From an uncultured Anaerolineae bacterium (GTDB taxonomy: Bacteria; Chloroflexota; Anaerolineae; Anaerolineales; Villigracilaceae), in assembly GCA_903822545.1 (NCBI GenBank), contig CAIJPN010000158.1, forward strand, positions 1 to 53,212: DNA of 53,212 bases, read 5' to 3'. Position numbers and translations under genes: made by a program. Below, one piece after another: positions 1-8,750 of the stretch. Position 1 is the first letter of the stretch; every line of letters starts with the position of its first letter. The notes beneath the pieces were generated by a model. The model made no database searches. It was not told the DNA's origin and saw only the letters and a program-made list of their open reading frames with translations.

Positions 1-2
1 TG

Positions 3-125
3 TTCCTGGGCGCTCCACGTTTTGAGAAAGAATTCAAGCGGAAAGTCAGCAACTCAGAAGCTGCGCTCAAATCCTACCAAACCACCTGGCGCAAGCTGGA
101 GAAATACGCTCGCGGCCAGGCTTGA
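3..125 (+). CDS. C-terminal tail of an unidentified protein (cut by window edge)
   Basis: An open frame runs in from the left edge and ends at TGA 123-125. The roughly 40 residues are strongly charged (FEKEFKRKV, then WRKLEKYARGQA) and look like a helical protein tail. I do not recognise the family. The tail overlaps the 3' end of the convergent primase remnant. Homology of that remnant fades at about the same point (near 120-126), so a rearrangement junction may have created this stop. It could also be a chance open frame. Confidence 0.3.
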   Translation, partial: FLGAPRFEKEFKRKVSNSEAALKSYQTTWRKLEKYARGQA

Positions 126-525
126 ATGGCATCCCCAATTCGATGTAACTGCCGATAGCTTGCCCCGGCAGTGTGCGGCGGGTTTTGATGTAGCTGGGCT
201 GCTTCTGCCAGAAACCGGGGATGACGATGCCACGCGGCAGCCAGATTTTCTTGCCATCCAGACCCCAGCGGGCTGGATCGTCATACAAGTTGGCCGGGTT
301 GTACCCCAGCCGGAAAGCACGCCAGGTTTCAGGGGACAGGCCGCGCTCTTTTTCGAGATATTCCTGCACGCCGGGATGCTTTGCCAGGTTGGCTTCGGCC
401 CAGGTGATGAACTGCTCCGCGCGGATGCACCAGGCTGGTTCAGGTGCGATTGGCGCGGGTGGGAGAACCTGCGGAGCAATGGAACCTGGCTTATAGACCG
501 GCCTGAGGCAAGCCTGGTTTTTTAC
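67..525 (-). pseudogene. Truncated DnaG-like / CHC2-TOPRIM primase remnant
   Basis: On the minus strand the frame between stops at 528-526 and 69-67 encodes WCIRAEQFITWAEANL, then YLEKERGLSPETWRAFRLGY and WLPRGIVIPG. This resembles the stretch of DnaG-type primases just before the TOPRIM core, where a 'GLS.et...F.lGy.P' motif is typical. No ATG start is available; the only strong start inside is GTG at 369. The conserved part ends abruptly near position 120. Both ends are missing, so this is a decayed fragment, probably left by a plasmid, phage or integrative element. Function is presumed lost. The family assignment is from motif recognition only. Confidence 0.55.
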
Positions 526-647
526 TTAGCCGCCGATGGTGGCGAATCGGCCCTCTCCGCGCTGGGCGGGCCGGGGGCGGCTTTTGGCGCGATTGTCAAG
601 AAGGTGGTGGAGAAGGTCAAGGCGAAAGGATAAAGCTGCAATTGAAA

Positions 648-675
648 GGGGCTGCCCAAAAAGCCAGGCAGCCCC
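648..675 (-). terminator. Hairpin terminator of the secreted beta-helix gene
   Basis: Arms GGGGCTGCC (648-656) and GGCAGCCCC (667-675) form a 9-bp perfect stem. Read on the minus strand it is followed by a short T run (TTTCAATT). It lies 28 bases beyond the stop of the minus-strand gene at 703. Confidence 0.55.
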
Positions 676-702
676 GCAATACTGCGAACGGGTGATTCCC
701 AG

Positions 703-3636
703 TTATTTTATCAAGCTCACCATATCGAACCACACTGTTCCAGAAGATTTGCTGTAGACAAACCGGATTACAACGCTCGTGTAAGAAACATTGGCAGTGA
801 AGGTGGTGGTTTTCTTGGTAAAGCTGGAGTAGGTGCCAGTTTTGCACACAACGGTTTGGGTACGTTTTAAGAGAGCGCCATCATAAAAGCTGATTTGGGC
901 CTGGCATAACCCAGTGCTGGGGATTGAAGAGCCTCTGGCCCAAAACGAAAATGTCAGCACGTCTTTTGCCGAACCGCTGATAGATACGGTTTGCGACAGG
1001 GTTTTAATTTTCCCCGAAGCGCCAATGATCTTTACAGAAGCTGCGCCTTCTTTTTTATAAGAGGTGTCTTTGCCATCTTGTAATGAAAAATTCTTTGCGA
1101 TCCAATATTTGGGAATTTTTGTGGTGCCGTAAAGATTAAATCCGCCATTGCGTGCCCGTTCTCCCATAACCACCCAGGTATAAACGGCAGGAGTTTCATC
1201 AGCATTCCCTGCTTTATCAATCGCGCGGACAGCAAAGGTGTGAGTGCCAACTGGCAGGCTGGTATAAGAAAGCGGACTGGAGCAGGCGCTATAAGCAGCC
1301 GCATCCAGTTTGCACTCAAAGCTGGCAACACCTGAAAGGTCATCCGTGCCGCCAAACGAGAATGTCGCAGTGCCAAGCGTGGTGTTCGCCTGGGGCATGG
1401 CAGTGATGCTGGTATCGGGGGCGACCAGGTCTGCAAATTCAAATGCGCCCATGTCACAGGTGGCTGTGCCATCAAAATTCCCATCGGCTGGCCGCGCCAC
1501 ACCACGTTGGTCAGAACCGGGGCAGACCGCATTGTCGCCCACATCAATGGCCGGACTGGTTGATTCTAAGGCGAGCGTCAGGCTAAAGCCATCATAAAAC
1601 GCCAGTGCGCCAAGCTGCGGATCTGCGCCGGTGATGTTCCCGTTTGTACCGTTTGACAAACCGCAGATATTCGATCCGTCCTTGATCAAATTATTGGCCG
1701 ATGCTGCGTTTACCGCCCCTACACAGTCCCCGCCGCCCAGGCTGTTGGCGATGATGGTGTTTTTAAGGGTTGGCTGGCTGTCATAGTTGACCATGCCGCC
1801 GCCAGATGTGGCATTGTTGTCAGAAAAGGTCACATTGGTCAAGGTGGGATTGCTCTGGTAATTGGTCAGCCCGCCACCGCCATATCCACCGGCAGAATTC
1901 CCATAAAAGGTGACATTGGTCAGGCTGGGATTACTCGCGTTATTATATATGCCGCCGCCGCCTTCTGAAGGGGCGTCGTTGTTCTTAAAGGTCACATTTT
2001 CCAGCGTTGGGTTGGCGTTGAGGTTGAACATGCCGCCGCCAGCATTGGCAGAATTGCCTTCAAAGATCAGGTTTCTCAGGGTGGGGCTGCCGTTTTGATT
2101 CAGCATGCCGCCGCCGTTGTTGGCATCCCCCTTGCCACCGGTAATGGTAAATCCATCCAGGATGGCTGAGGCGTCTGTGCTGCTGCCGGTGACAACGTGA
2201 TAGCTGTTATCGCTGGCATCGCCAGTGGTTCCAATATCACCGCTCAAAATGGTGGCATTTGTAGCAGGGTTGCGCTGGCTGAGTTGTGTTTCGTTCCCGG
2301 CAAAGCCGCCATAGAGACTGACATCGTTTTTTAGCTGGAAACTATCAGTGCGCAGCGTGCCGGGGCTGTAAGTTCCGGCTTTGGCCCAAATTTGATGCCC
2401 AGGGCCTGATTTTGAGAGTGCATATTGCAGGTCGCAGGCATTATCCCATCCACCGCACGTTCCTGTGGTGGCGCCATTCGGGGCGGCATAGAGCGGGTTG
2501 TAGGCTTCGGCCGTCCATGTGCCATCTGCGGACATGGAGCATCCAACGTATTCTCCAACATAATTGACCGCTATGGTATAGGTTCCTTCCACCGTGTTGG
2601 CAGATGTGAAATGCGCGCTGAATGATGCTTCTCCGCTTGCCCCGCCGAATTGTCCGTTCCCGTTAATGGAGAGTGGCCCGGCGAGGTTGATGGTTCCCGA
2701 AGCAGAAGGGCCAGCACAAGTTGGGTTGAAGGTGACATAGTAATTGAGCGCGAATGATGAAACTTCAGTGCCAGAATTGCCAACGATAAAGGATACGGAA
2801 TGACCATTATCGGTCGTGCCAGTCCACGCTACCGAAGAATTCAGGATAGGCGTAAATGGATATATCTCAAAAGATTGCTGGTTGAAGTAGTTGATCCGAT
2901 TGGGGATGGCTTGCAGTATCTTGTTTTTATCAGTTTCTGAGATACGATCTCGTTTGTATTTAACTGCCAGGTAAGGCAGGAAGCTTTCGGCAATGTCTTC
3001 CCTGGTTGGATTATCCCTGGCGTATGTGGAAATATACCCGGCATCAGCCGTTTGCGCATTAAGCCACTGTGCTGCACTGGCATGAACTGCATCCAGGGAT
3101 GTGTGTGCCGCTTCATGGATAATTGCCTCTTCCAGGGTATCGCCGTAAGCAGCTGCCTGGTTTGTATGGATCAGGATGCTGTCATTCCCACCGCCAAACA
3201 ATTCCATTCCCTTGTGGATCCATAGCATTTTTATCCCGGTCCGTAGCGCTTTAGGTAACTGACCAATCACCCTGGCATACTTTTGGGCCTCCACTTGGGC
3301 CGCGCTGGAACTGCCGAATTCGGGATTAACCTGAACTTCGAGGCTCAATCCATCGCTATAAGAGGCATTGAAAAGATAGGCATTTACCGTAACCCATTTC
3401 GCTACCCGGCGATCGAACATGCTTCGAGAACCTTGTCCGGTATAGGCAACACTCAGGAAAGCCGTGGGATCCGCCGCGGTGATAATATCGGGATCGATAA
3501 AAACCGTGCCGCTGTAAGGGGGTGTGCTCGCCAGGGGCGCTGCCCGAACAGGCGACACGCTAACAATGCTGCTGACCACCAGGGCCAGCAGGCTCAAAAA
3601 AACAAAAAAAATGAAGAACTTTTGGGTGGGTCGCAT
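703..3636 (-). CDS. Secreted metallopeptidase-like protein with beta-helix and C-terminal beta-sandwich domains
   Basis: This is an exported protein of 977 residues. Residues 1-32 form a signal peptide (hydrophobic stretch, cleavage likely after VRA). An HEAAH zinc-peptidase signature lies at 174-178, with REDIAESF about 35 residues later supplying a candidate third ligand (Glu), as in gluzincins. From about 380 a right-handed beta-helix follows, with the repeated 'NPTL.NVTF..N.A..GGG' coil pattern. An Ig-like module comes near 745-830, and a carbohydrate-binding-like beta-sandwich occupies the last 150 residues. The start ATG follows a GGAG box. It stands alone between a terminator and a promoter. 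Degradation of extracellular polymer is an inference; the peptidase activity is predicted from the motif only. Confidence 0.8.
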   Translation of the reverse strand: MRPTQKFFIFFVFLSLLALVVSSIVSVSPVRAAPLASTPPYSGTVFIDPDIITAADPTAFLSVAYTGQGSRSMFDRRVAKWVTVNAYLFNASYSDGLSLEVQVNPEFGSSSAAQVEAQKYARVIGQLPKALRTGIKMLWIHKGMELFGGGNDSILIHTNQAAAYGDTLEEAIIHEAAHTSLDAVHASAAQWLNAQTADAGYISTYARDNPTREDIAESFLPYLAVKYKRDRISETDKNKILQAIPNRINYFNQQSFEIYPFTPILNSSVAWTGTTDNGHSVSFIVGNSGTEVSSFALNYYVTFNPTCAGPSASGTINLAGPLSINGNGQFGGASGEASFSAHFTSANTVEGTYTIAVNYVGEYVGCSMSADGTWTAEAYNPLYAAPNGATTGTCGGWDNACDLQYALSKSGPGHQIWAKAGTYSPGTLRTDSFQLKNDVSLYGGFAGNETQLSQRNPATNATILSGDIGTTGDASDNSYHVVTGSSTDASAILDGFTITGGKGDANNGGGMLNQNGSPTLRNLIFEGNSANAGGGMFNLNANPTLENVTFKNNDAPSEGGGGIYNNASNPSLTNVTFYGNSAGGYGGGGLTNYQSNPTLTNVTFSDNNATSGGGMVNYDSQPTLKNTIIANSLGGGDCVGAVNAASANNLIKDGSNICGLSNGTNGNITGADPQLGALAFYDGFSLTLALESTSPAIDVGDNAVCPGSDQRGVARPADGNFDGTATCDMGAFEFADLVAPDTSITAMPQANTTLGTATFSFGGTDDLSGVASFECKLDAAAYSACSSPLSYTSLPVGTHTFAVRAIDKAGNADETPAVYTWVVMGERARNGGFNLYGTTKIPKYWIAKNFSLQDGKDTSYKKEGAASVKIIGASGKIKTLSQTVSISGSAKDVLTFSFWARGSSIPSTGLCQAQISFYDGALLKRTQTVVCKTGTYSSFTKKTTTFTANVSYTSVVIRFVYSKSSGTVWFDMVSLIK

Positions 3637-3686
3637 GTTTTTTCTCCTCTGCCTGACTGAAAAAAAATTAAACTACCATCGGGTAG

Positions 3687-3715
3687 ATAATATAAAACAC
3701 TGCTATTTAGATGAA
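3687..3715 (-). promoter_or_regulatory. Probable sigma-70 promoter of the secreted protein gene
   Basis: On the minus strand TTCATC (3715-3710) and TATTAT (3692-3687) are separated by 17 bases and lie 50-80 bases before the ATG. The -10 box is good and the -35 box is poor. Confidence 0.45.
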
Positions 3716-4019
3716 TTTTGTCTATTTTACCCCGAAGTTGAGCTATCTAATTTAGTTTGGGATAATTAGCCATTATGGGGGATACATCAGGATACACCAG
3801 GTTTTATGGCTGCCTGGCCGATCTGGGTTTACGGAGGAATAGAGGGTGAAAATAATCTTTTTGCGCTGGTAATTTACCCAACTTTTCTCAAGCTGAAAAG
3901 CCTCGCTTTTGCGAGAAGATACGTTTTTTTTGTTATTCCTTACCCTGCGCCGGCCAGTCCTTTAAGCCGATTGACGGGGAAAGCCTGCCCGGACTCTACC
4001 AGGTTTTGCCCAGCCTGGC

Positions 4020-4049
4020 CCGATTTTGCGCAAAACTGCGCCAAATCGG
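4020..4049. repeat. Imperfect palindrome, 12-bp arms
   Basis: Left arm CCGATTTTGCGC (4020-4031) and right arm GCGCCAAATCGG (4038-4049) pair at 11 of 12 positions around a 6-base loop. No T run follows on either strand, so it is more likely an operator or a REP-like hairpin than a terminator. Confidence 0.5.
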
Positions 4050-4236
4050 CACTTTTCGTTATCCACCACGGAGAATGGCGGTACCCAGGGATGAGCCAAC
4101 AGAGTATCTCCGATTACGGCTGTGCCAGGGATAAGAAAGCCCAAGATTCAAAGCCGGATCTGTAAGCGTAATCACTCATTAACTATTTCAAACAACACCA
4201 AAAATATCCATTTATCCCCCGTTTTTTGCTCAAGAA

Positions 4237-4245
4237 TGGTATAAT
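4237..4245 (+). promoter_or_regulatory. Extended -10 promoter of the DeoR-type regulator
   Basis: TGGTATAAT gives a perfect TATAAT with an upstream TG dinucleotide, the extended -10 form that can work without a good -35 box. No clear -35 is seen. It lies 60 bases before the ATG. Confidence 0.55.
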
Positions 4246-4304
4246 TCATTGAGTTACATTCATCACATACTTTTCAGCATGTCAACATTGCAAAGGAAAT
4301 CAGC

Positions 4305-5108
4305 ATGCCTCGGAAAAAAATAGCAAGCGATGACCAACAAGTCGCCAGGGTGCGTCATCTCAATATCCTGAACATCTTGAAAGAAAGCCCAACGGCCTCA
4401 ATCAAAGAACTAGCCGACCGGTTGGATATTTCCCAATCCACCATCCGCCGAGATTTGGACGAATTAGCGACCCAGGGGCTGATTCGCCGTGTTTTTGGAG
4501 GGGCCATCCTGGAACGACAGAACTGGAACGAACCGCCGTTTGAACTGCGTGAGATCTTGCATTCGCAGGAGAAAGATAAAATCTGCCGCCGCGCCACCGA
4601 AATGATTACCGATGGGGATATAGTATTTATCGATGGTGGAACAACCACCCAGTTCATCGTTCCCTACCTGGCATCCAAGAAAAACCTGGCGGTTGTGACC
4701 TGTGGACTCAACATAGCTTACGAGCTGAACCGATTGGAGAACGTGACCACTTACGTGGTAGGCGGGGAACTTCACAAAGATTCGCACAGCATTTCGGGCG
4801 CGCTGGCGCTAGCCGTGTTGGATGTCTACAACATCCGCTGTACCAAGGCCTTGATTACTGCAAATGCCGTTTCAGCTGAACATGGGGTTACGAATCGTTT
4901 CCTCGACCGTATCCCGCTAAAACGCAAGGGGATGGAAATATCACAGAAATCATTCGTTCTGGCCGATGGCTCAAAAATCGGCGCAATTGCAATTGGGCAG
5001 ATTGCACCTATCACAGATTTTTCAGCCTTGATTACCGATGCCTCGGCGCCGGAAGTAGAACTTGCTGCCATCCGCGCCCTGGGCGTGGATGTTCATGTTT
5101 CAGATTAA
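4305..5108 (+). CDS. DeoR-family transcriptional regulator
   Basis: A 267-residue DNA-binding repressor. A winged helix-turn-helix covers residues 20-67 (ASIKELADRLDISQSTIRRD, then the GGAI wing), the DeoR signature. A DeoRC sugar-phosphate-binding domain follows, with the GGTTT effector-site motif at 111-115. The length is slightly above the family norm (about 250-260). It is followed after 10 bases by an HpaI-type aldolase on the same strand and sits next to the minus-strand sugar-acid operon. By family habit it would be released by a phosphorylated sugar-acid intermediate. The palindrome at 4020-4049 and the region at 15.8 kb are candidate targets. That control is inference. Confidence 0.88.
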   Translation: MPRKKIASDDQQVARVRHLNILNILKESPTASIKELADRLDISQSTIRRDLDELATQGLIRRVFGGAILERQNWNEPPFELREILHSQEKDKICRRATEMITDGDIVFIDGGTTTQFIVPYLASKKNLAVVTCGLNIAYELNRLENVTTYVVGGELHKDSHSISGALALAVLDVYNIRCTKALITANAVSAEHGVTNRFLDRIPLKRKGMEISQKSFVLADGSKIGAIAIGQIAPITDFSALITDASAPEVELAAIRALGVDVHVSD

Positions 5109-5118
5109 GGGAAAGCCG

Positions 5119-5904
5119 ATGAAGCCAAATTCTTTACGCGCCCGTTTTCAGGCCGGACAGCCTGTCATTGGAACGATGATTCAGGAGGTCAGTTCGCCTT
5201 TTATCGTTCACGCCCTGGCTAATGCCGGTTTTGACTTTGTCTATGTAGATATGGAACACGGGCGTTTTGGCCTGGAAAGCGCCGTTGACCTGCTTCAAAC
5301 CATCCGCTTAACCAATATGGTGCCCCTGGTGCGTGTTCCTGATAATCAGTACTACTGGATTGCCCGTTTACTGGATGCCGGGGCACAAGGCATAATGATA
5401 CCGCGCGTGGAAACTCGTCAGCAGGTTGAAGCTGCTATTCACTCCATGCGTTTTCCACCGGTGGGGCAGCGTGGTTTGGCAGTGGCGCGCGGCCAGAATG
5501 ATTACAAACGCCAGGATGCGCTTTCGTTTGTGCAGGAAGCCAACCGCGAGAACCTGCTCATCATCCAAATTGAAAGTAAAAGCGCCGTGGAAAATGTCGA
5601 TGAAATCATCTCAGCACCGGGAGTGGATGTTGCCCTGATCGGCCCAGGCGATTTATCAGTCTCGTTGGGGATTCCGATGAAGATGGATAATCCGTTGATG
5701 ACCGAAGCAGTAGAGAAGGTGGTGGCGTCTTGCAAACGGCAGAATGTCATTACCGGGCTGCACGTTGGCGACTTAAAAGCCATCAAATACTGGAGCCAGA
5801 ACGGCATCCTGCTGCTCTCCGGCTCCAGCGACCTGGATATTTTGCTGGATGGCAGTATCCAATTGTGTAACTCCTTCAGGGAAGCGGTGACTGGTTCGTT
5901 TTAA
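5119..5904 (+). CDS. HpcH/HpaI-family class II aldolase
   Basis: A 261-residue metal-dependent aldolase of the family that retro-aldol cleaves 2-keto-3-deoxy sugar acids or 4-hydroxy-2-oxo acids to pyruvate and an aldehyde. The catalytic His lies in VYVDMEHG (about residue 47), the substrate Arg in VRVP (about 72), and the metal ligands in QIES (Glu152) and GPGDLS (Asp178), all in family order. I choose ATG 5119, preceded by AAGGGAA, over an upstream in-frame start inside deoR. It is almost certainly cotranscribed with the regulator and ends at a strong hairpin. The exact substrate is unknown; the neighbourhood points to a sugar acid. Confidence 0.88.
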   Translation: MKPNSLRARFQAGQPVIGTMIQEVSSPFIVHALANAGFDFVYVDMEHGRFGLESAVDLLQTIRLTNMVPLVRVPDNQYYWIARLLDAGAQGIMIPRVETRQQVEAAIHSMRFPPVGQRGLAVARGQNDYKRQDALSFVQEANRENLLIIQIESKSAVENVDEIISAPGVDVALIGPGDLSVSLGIPMKMDNPLMTEAVEKVVASCKRQNVITGLHVGDLKAIKYWSQNGILLLSGSSDLDILLDGSIQLCNSFREAVTGSF

Positions 5905-5907
5905 ACT

Positions 5908-5942
5908 AAAAGAGCCGTCAGGAAATCTGGTGGCTCTTTTTT
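5908..5942. terminator. Bidirectional hairpin terminator
   Basis: AAAAGAGCC (5908-5916) pairs with GGCTCTTTT (5932-5940), followed by further T residues on the plus strand. The A run on the left gives a T run on the minus strand. It sits between the convergent aldolase and DapA-like genes and probably serves both. Confidence 0.8.
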
Positions 5943-5948
5943 GTTAAA

Positions 5949-6869
5949 TCAAGACGCACTGGGGTATTCCTGATCATTTTGCCATGCCAGCATCCGTTGG
6001 ATCAGTTCACTGGCATAGGCTTCGTGATACCGGTCAAAGTGGTGGACAGGTTCCCGCATTTTGCTGCTGTTGATCACTCCCTGCTGGACACAAAACCGTT
6101 TCAGGAGTTGCAGGTTGATATCGCTGTTTTGCCGGCTCCAGGCCAGGTAGGGCAGGATGGCGTCAAACATTTCCATTGCTTTCGGGCGGTCGCCAGCAAA
6201 ATAAGCCCGGCTGATCTGCACAAAAGGTTTATGAAATGCAGATGGGCAAAAGGTGCGCACGCCACGATCCAGCGCTTCGAGCATCTGGAGCAGCGCCCAG
6301 CCGCTCCAGACATGCAGTTGCCCCCCGGTCGCTTCGAGAAGTTGGGTGGCTTTGTAGTTGGTCATCTCAACTTCGACTTTGATATCCCGAAAAGCTGGGA
6401 GATTGTTGTACAGTTTCAAAATCAAGGCGAGATCAAGTCCCCCGCCGCGAAAGGACAAATCCTGGATAATCAGGCGTTCCATCCCGACGCTGGCAATTGT
6501 TGCAAAGTACGCCAGCAACTTTTCGGCATCATCAAGAATGTGCCCCGGCGCCCGACACATCACCGCCGCGCAACCTGCTTTCATGACAGATTCAGCCAGG
6601 CGGGCTGCCTCGGTGCCATTATCCCCCAACACGCCCCCCACAACGGGAACTTTCCCATCCGCAGCCGAAACGGTTTCAGCCACAGCCCACTCTCGTTCAG
6701 CGATGGAGAGTTTATCCACCTCGCTTGCCACAGCCGGGGTGACAATTGCAGCAACATCATTGGACTGGTACCACCTGACCAGTTGGTGAAGCGACACAAC
6801 CTCAATATCGCCGGACTCGTCAAAAGGGGTGAGCAAAATCGCTGCGACCCCATCAAAATTAATCCCCAT
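5949..6869 (-). CDS. Dihydrodipicolinate synthase (DapA)-family lyase
   Basis: A 306-residue TIM-barrel lyase of the Schiff-base aldolase family. The N-terminus (GVAAILLTPF) and the overall length fit. The Schiff-base Lys is probably Lys164 in DIKVEV. The tyrosine normally found in the 'YN.P' strand is replaced: the sequence reads LIIQDLSF (134-140). That argues against true dihydrodipicolinate synthase and for a divergent sugar-acid or keto-acid aldolase/dehydratase. It is the last gene of the minus-strand sugar-acid operon, 10 bases after the RraA-like gene. The substrate is unknown. Confidence 0.8.
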   Translation of the reverse strand: MGINFDGVAAILLTPFDESGDIEVVSLHQLVRWYQSNDVAAIVTPAVASEVDKLSIAEREWAVAETVSAADGKVPVVGGVLGDNGTEAARLAESVMKAGCAAVMCRAPGHILDDAEKLLAYFATIASVGMERLIIQDLSFRGGGLDLALILKLYNNLPAFRDIKVEVEMTNYKATQLLEATGGQLHVWSGWALLQMLEALDRGVRTFCPSAFHKPFVQISRAYFAGDRPKAMEMFDAILPYLAWSRQNSDINLQLLKRFCVQQGVINSSKMREPVHHFDRYHEAYASELIQRMLAWQNDQEYPSAS

Positions 6870-6879
6870 CCGGCCTCCG

Positions 6880-7563
6880 TTAGTGAGAAAATTTTCTTTC
6901 GATGAAGCCTTCCACTGAAAAATCGGGGCCGTTGATGAAGGCCAGCATTTCGGCCTCCTCCTGGCGGATTTTCAGCGCCATTTCGGCGATTTGGGCGGAG
7001 ATTTCAGCCGGAATTTTTGCCACCCCGTTCAGGTCGCCGTGCAACAGGTCTCCCGGCTCGATCTGGAGGCCGTCAATCGTCACCGGGACATTAATCTGCA
7101 ACAGGCGCGGATTGCCGTGCGAGGCCACCACCCCGGCGGCAAAATACTGCAACCCGAGCCGCTCCACTTCCAGGATATCGCGCACGCCGCCGTTGGTCAG
7201 CAGGCCCACTGCGCCCAGGCGTTTAGCCAGGCTGGCCATCATCTCGCCCACGTGCGCCGATTTTTCGGGGTTCAGGCCCACATCCTGAAAGACCAGGAAA
7301 ATCGGTTTTGGAGCGGCCGCCATGGCCCGCACCCAGGCTTTCCAAACATCATTATCTCGTTTGGCATCCGGTGTCGTTGAATCGACCGTTACAGTTAGGG
7401 CATAGCCGAGGGTCACGCCAAACTGCGGGTACAAACAACGGATGTTCATGCCCGTAAAACCGGTCACGTCGTTGCGGACTTTGAAACGCTCAATGGCGTT
7501 GCAGATGGTGGGGGTATCAATGGCTTTCAGGGCGTCCAATTGGGCGGTGGTCAGGGTGTTCAT
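6880..7563 (-). CDS. RraA-like / 4-hydroxy-4-methyl-2-oxoglutarate aldolase-family protein
   Basis: A 227-residue protein with the RraA/HMG-aldolase fold. The signature GLLTNGGVRDI carries the substrate-binding GG and the catalytic Arg128-Asp129 pair. A Glu in VGEMM (about 107) fits the metal site. Members with these residues act as class II aldolases or oxaloacetate decarboxylases rather than as RNase E inhibitors. The start ATG overlaps the stop of the upstream DUF1537 kinase (ATGA), so the two are translationally coupled. In this operon it most likely handles a keto acid derived from the imported sugar acid. Confidence 0.85.
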   Translation of the reverse strand: MNTLTTAQLDALKAIDTPTICNAIERFKVRNDVTGFTGMNIRCLYPQFGVTLGYALTVTVDSTTPDAKRDNDVWKAWVRAMAAAPKPIFLVFQDVGLNPEKSAHVGEMMASLAKRLGAVGLLTNGGVRDILEVERLGLQYFAAGVVASHGNPRLLQINVPVTIDGLQIEPGDLLHGDLNGVAKIPAEISAQIAEMALKIRQEEAEMLAFINGPDFSVEGFIERKFSH

Positions 7564-8738
7564 TTTTTCTCCATCGGATAAAGGATATTGGTGAGCGTTT
7601 CAGGGCCGCCGAAGCCCCCGGCTTTGGTGATCAACAGACGCTGATCGAGCAGCCCGCCCCGCAGGCTGCCATACGGGATGCCAGGCGCGACTTCGCCCAG
7701 TACCTGGATGCTTTCCACCCTGGCTTGCTGGCAAAAATGAGCAACTGTTTCCCCGCCGACTACCAGGACGGTCTGCGGCTTGAACTTTGCGAGCACTGCC
7801 AGGCCGGTTTCGCTGACTGTTTGCCCGAAACGCAGCCACTCCGGGGTGCGGGTGGTTTTGTCTTGGGCGGCGCAGAGGGCCAGGATGCGCTTGTTTAGCG
7901 GAAGCAGGTCAAAAATCTGCTGGATGGTTCCAGGAGTGGGCAGCGGACCAAGGCGCAGTACCAGACTGTCGGGCATGGATTCCAATTGGTCGACCTGTTC
8001 CCGCGCCACCTGGTTGGCGCTGCCAACCAAGACCAGCACCGCACCTTCGGGCTGGAAAAACGAATGGGTGACCGGTTCCACTTCCAATGCCTGGAGATAA
8101 GCCCGGGCCAGCCCAAACGCGCCGCAGGGCAGGGCCTGGGCTGCCAGGATGGCGCGCGCCAGGGTAAACAAATCGTCGGGAGATTCGGCATCGGCCGTCA
8201 ACAACGGCAACGGAGAGGCGGTGATGACAGCAGTCAGGCCAGCCAGGGGGCCGCGCACCAGTTCGATGGACAGGTGCGCGGCGGGTTTTCCAACCAGGTC
8301 AGCCAGGCGGGAGGTTTTGGCCGGGTAGAGCGGGTCATCCTTGAAGCCGGTCTTTTCGAGCGGAGTCCCGTTGATAGTCAGAACTCCGCCACGCACGGTG
8401 CGGCCCTGCAAAGGCGCGGCAGGGCAAATCACGGCTTTTTGGTAGGGGCTGGCCGCCAAAACAGCCTCGACTTCTGCACCGATGTGACCGCGCAGGGTTG
8501 AGTCAATTTTTTTGAACAGTCTGCGCCCGGCCAGCGCCTGACAGGCAGCCCGGACGCGCGCCACGGCTTCAGACGTGGGAATTTCGCGGCTGGCGGTGTT
8601 GATAATTTCCACTTCGCCAGCAGGCGAACCGGCAAAACGGAAGTGAACGCCCAAGTGGGAATACGAAAACTGCGCGCCGCTGTCCATCGCGCCGGTGAAG
8701 TCGTCGGCAATCAGGCCAATTTTTGGGGTGGTTGTCAT
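7560..8738 (-). CDS. Four-carbon acid sugar kinase (DUF1537 family)
   Basis: A 392-residue two-domain ATP-dependent kinase. The N-terminal acid-sugar domain opens with GLIADDFTGAMDSGAQF (8-24) and has KKIDSTLRGHIG, both family signatures. The C-terminal nucleotide-binding domain carries VVGGETVAHF and KAGGFGG. Characterised relatives (OtnK, DtnK) phosphorylate threonate or erythronate at O4, and the product is oxidised and decarboxylated by PdxA-like enzymes. A PdxA-family gene lies divergently at 15959, which supports this. A hairpin at 8751 separates it from the dehydrogenase gene upstream. Which stereoisomer is used cannot be told from sequence. Confidence 0.88.
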   Translation of the reverse strand: MTTTPKIGLIADDFTGAMDSGAQFSYSHLGVHFRFAGSPAGEVEIINTASREIPTSEAVARVRAACQALAGRRLFKKIDSTLRGHIGAEVEAVLAASPYQKAVICPAAPLQGRTVRGGVLTINGTPLEKTGFKDDPLYPAKTSRLADLVGKPAAHLSIELVRGPLAGLTAVITASPLPLLTADAESPDDLFTLARAILAAQALPCGAFGLARAYLQALEVEPVTHSFFQPEGAVLVLVGSANQVAREQVDQLESMPDSLVLRLGPLPTPGTIQQIFDLLPLNKRILALCAAQDKTTRTPEWLRFGQTVSETGLAVLAKFKPQTVLVVGGETVAHFCQQARVESIQVLGEVAPGIPYGSLRGGLLDQRLLITKAGGFGGPETLTNILYPMEKK

Positions 8739-8750
8739 TGTGATTTTAAA

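Larger units (their letters stand above)
3637..4304. other. Intergenic region without a convincing gene
   Basis: This 668-base stretch separates the divergent secreted-protein and deoR-type genes. Besides the two promoters it holds an imperfect palindrome at 4020-4049. Open frames of 60-119 codons occur on both strands, but they have no ribosome-binding site and no recognisable protein features, so I do not call them. Confidence 0.6.

Noticed and set aside
22-633. 203-codon plus-strand open frame at the left edge
   Set aside because: It runs antisense to the better-supported primase remnant for most of its length and lacks family features. Its last 35 codons (GGPGAAFGAIVKKVVEKVKA) look protein-like and could be a separate tail fragment, but there is no start or context to support a gene.
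3806-4165. 119-codon plus-strand frame in the intergenic region
   Set aside because: No ribosome-binding site, odd composition, and it crosses the imperfect palindrome at 4020-4049.
5979-6905. 308-codon plus-strand frame
   Set aside because: It lies antisense to the DapA-family gene, which has clear family motifs; it is a shadow frame.
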